Origin: Ruminococcus sp. UBA4240
GTDB taxonomy: Bacteria > Bacillota > Clostridia > Oscillospirales > Ruminococcaceae
Assembly: GCA_002395525.1 (NCBI GenBank)
Contig: DGXE01000021.1
Span: 22,020 to 45,857 of the forward strand
Direction of reading: 5' to 3'
Length of the DNA: 23,838 nucleotides
Below the pieces are notes generated by a model, which saw nothing but the letters and a program-made list of their open reading frames with translations, was not told the origin of the DNA and ran no database searches. A program made the translations under genes and the position numbers. Below, one piece after another: positions 23,413-23,838 of the stretch (position 1 is its first letter; each line of letters begins with the position of its first letter).

Positions 23413-23670
23413 ATGTCGATTTTTAAAGGGATAATACCGGATATGGATGCAGACGGCGATTTTGATGTCATTGATATGGCAATTTTCAACGACATCATAC
23501 ATGATAAGGATGAGGATGACGACCACGACTTTGATGATGATGACTATGATGACGACGACTATGACGACGACTTTGACGAACTGGACGAGGACGAAGAGGA
23601 TGATGGAATAGGCTTAGACGACTTCGATGACTTTGACTCTCTTGATGACCTTGACGATTTTGACCTGTAA
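23413..23670 (+). CDS. Asp-rich small protein with EF-hand/dockerin-like loop
   Basis: An 85-residue protein with 39 Asp and 5 Glu, hence extremely acidic. Residues 10-21 (DMDADGDFDVID) fit a calcium loop of the EF-hand/dockerin type, with Asp at positions 1, 3, 5, Gly at 6, a hydrophobic residue at 8 and Asp at 12; MAIFNDIIHD would be the following helix. Residues 31-84 are a nearly continuous Asp run broken by Tyr, Phe and Leu. There is no signal peptide, so it is probably cytoplasmic, unlike true dockerins, and only one loop is present. AAAGGAGG lies 5 nt before the ATG at 23413, and a terminator follows, so it is a real gene. It may bind calcium or act as a charged binding partner; function unknown. 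Confidence 0.82.
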   Translation: MSIFKGIIPDMDADGDFDVIDMAIFNDIIHDKDEDDDHDFDDDDYDDDDYDDDFDELDEDEEDDGIGLDDFDDFDSLDDLDDFDL

Positions 23671-23688
23671 ATTCCATAAACGAACAAA

Positions 23689-23728
23689 ACCGCCTGTCCC
23701 CCTTCTCCGGGGCGGGCGGTCTTTGTTT
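23689..23728 (+). terminator. Intrinsic terminator after the Asp-rich gene
   Basis: ACCGCC pairs with GGCGGT, continued by CCCC/GGGG with T-G pairs between, and CTTTGTTT follows. It ends the plus-strand run that begins at xylA. Confidence 0.85.
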
Positions 23729-23736
23729 GCTGCAAG

Positions 23737-23838
23737 TTAAAGCTCTGAAAGCACCTTATGGATATCCCCGTTTATGCATATGCTGCGGCCTGCTATCTCA
23801 TGGGGGGCATAGGCTTCCCCGAAATTCAGGCAGGCATA
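23737..23838 (-). CDS. C-terminal end of an unidentified protein, cut by window edge
   Basis: The last 33 codons of a minus-strand gene whose start lies beyond the right edge. The visible end is CLNFGEAYAPHEIAGRSICI, then NGDIHKVLSEL and a TAA stop. It converges on the Asp-rich gene with a 66-nt gap, and the terminator between them faces the other way. The fragment is too short to assign a family. Confidence 0.6.
   Translation of the reverse strand, partial: YACLNFGEAYAPHEIAGRSICINGDIHKVLSEL

Overview
The window looks like a chromosomal segment of a gut Clostridia, most likely a Ruminococcus-type plant-fibre degrader (Oscillospiraceae). The evidence is a low-GC Gram-positive gene set (HPr kinase, class A PBP with TTG start, ECF S component, strong AGGAGG Shine-Dalgarno sites), a carbohydrate esterase 2-like lipoprotein, a xylose isomerase/xylulokinase pair and a dockerin-like acidic protein. 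Genus placement is inference. No rRNA, tRNA, CRISPR array or insertion sequence was seen.

Left third (1-8660, minus strand). Read in the direction of transcription: hprK and murB (joined by a TGATG stop/start overlap), secG with its own promoter and terminator, rnr (RNase R), an mreB-like gene coupled to a two-CBS-domain protein, then an unusual exonuclease-zinc ribbon-GNAT fusion coupled to a CE2-type esterase lipoprotein that runs off the left edge. The gaps around mreB and the exonuclease hold a mosaic of short dispersed repeats rather than genes.

Middle (8737-11228, minus strand). A secreted protein with two InlB-type repeats and two FN3-like domains has a striking leader. A near-consensus promoter fires directly into ten perfect copies of a CTGTG/CACAG pentamer, followed by an intrinsic terminator placed before the ribosome binding site. 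A small orphan ORF with its own promoter lies upstream.

Centre right (11303-16918, plus strand). One promoter precedes a cell-envelope cluster: class A PBP, a CmpB-family membrane protein, a DUF1232 membrane protein and a membrane-anchored C39-like cysteine peptidase. It ends in a bidirectional terminator shared with a convergent ECF-transporter S component.

Right third (17922-23838). xylA and xylB convert xylose to xylulose-5-phosphate and are separated by a terminator and an array of perfect hairpins. Two tandem PIN-type toxin-antitoxin-like modules follow. Their toxin 3' ends are almost identical (10 differences in 154 nt) although the 5' ends are diverged, which suggests gene conversion. 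The second toxin overlaps by one base with a PflX-like radical SAM gene. An 85-residue protein with 39 aspartates and an EF-hand/dockerin-like loop comes next, then a terminator and the 3' end of an unidentified minus-strand gene.

The strongest candidates for something new are the pentamer-repeat leader of the InlB-repeat protein, the exonuclease-GNAT fusion, and the PIN duplication coupled to the radical SAM gene.
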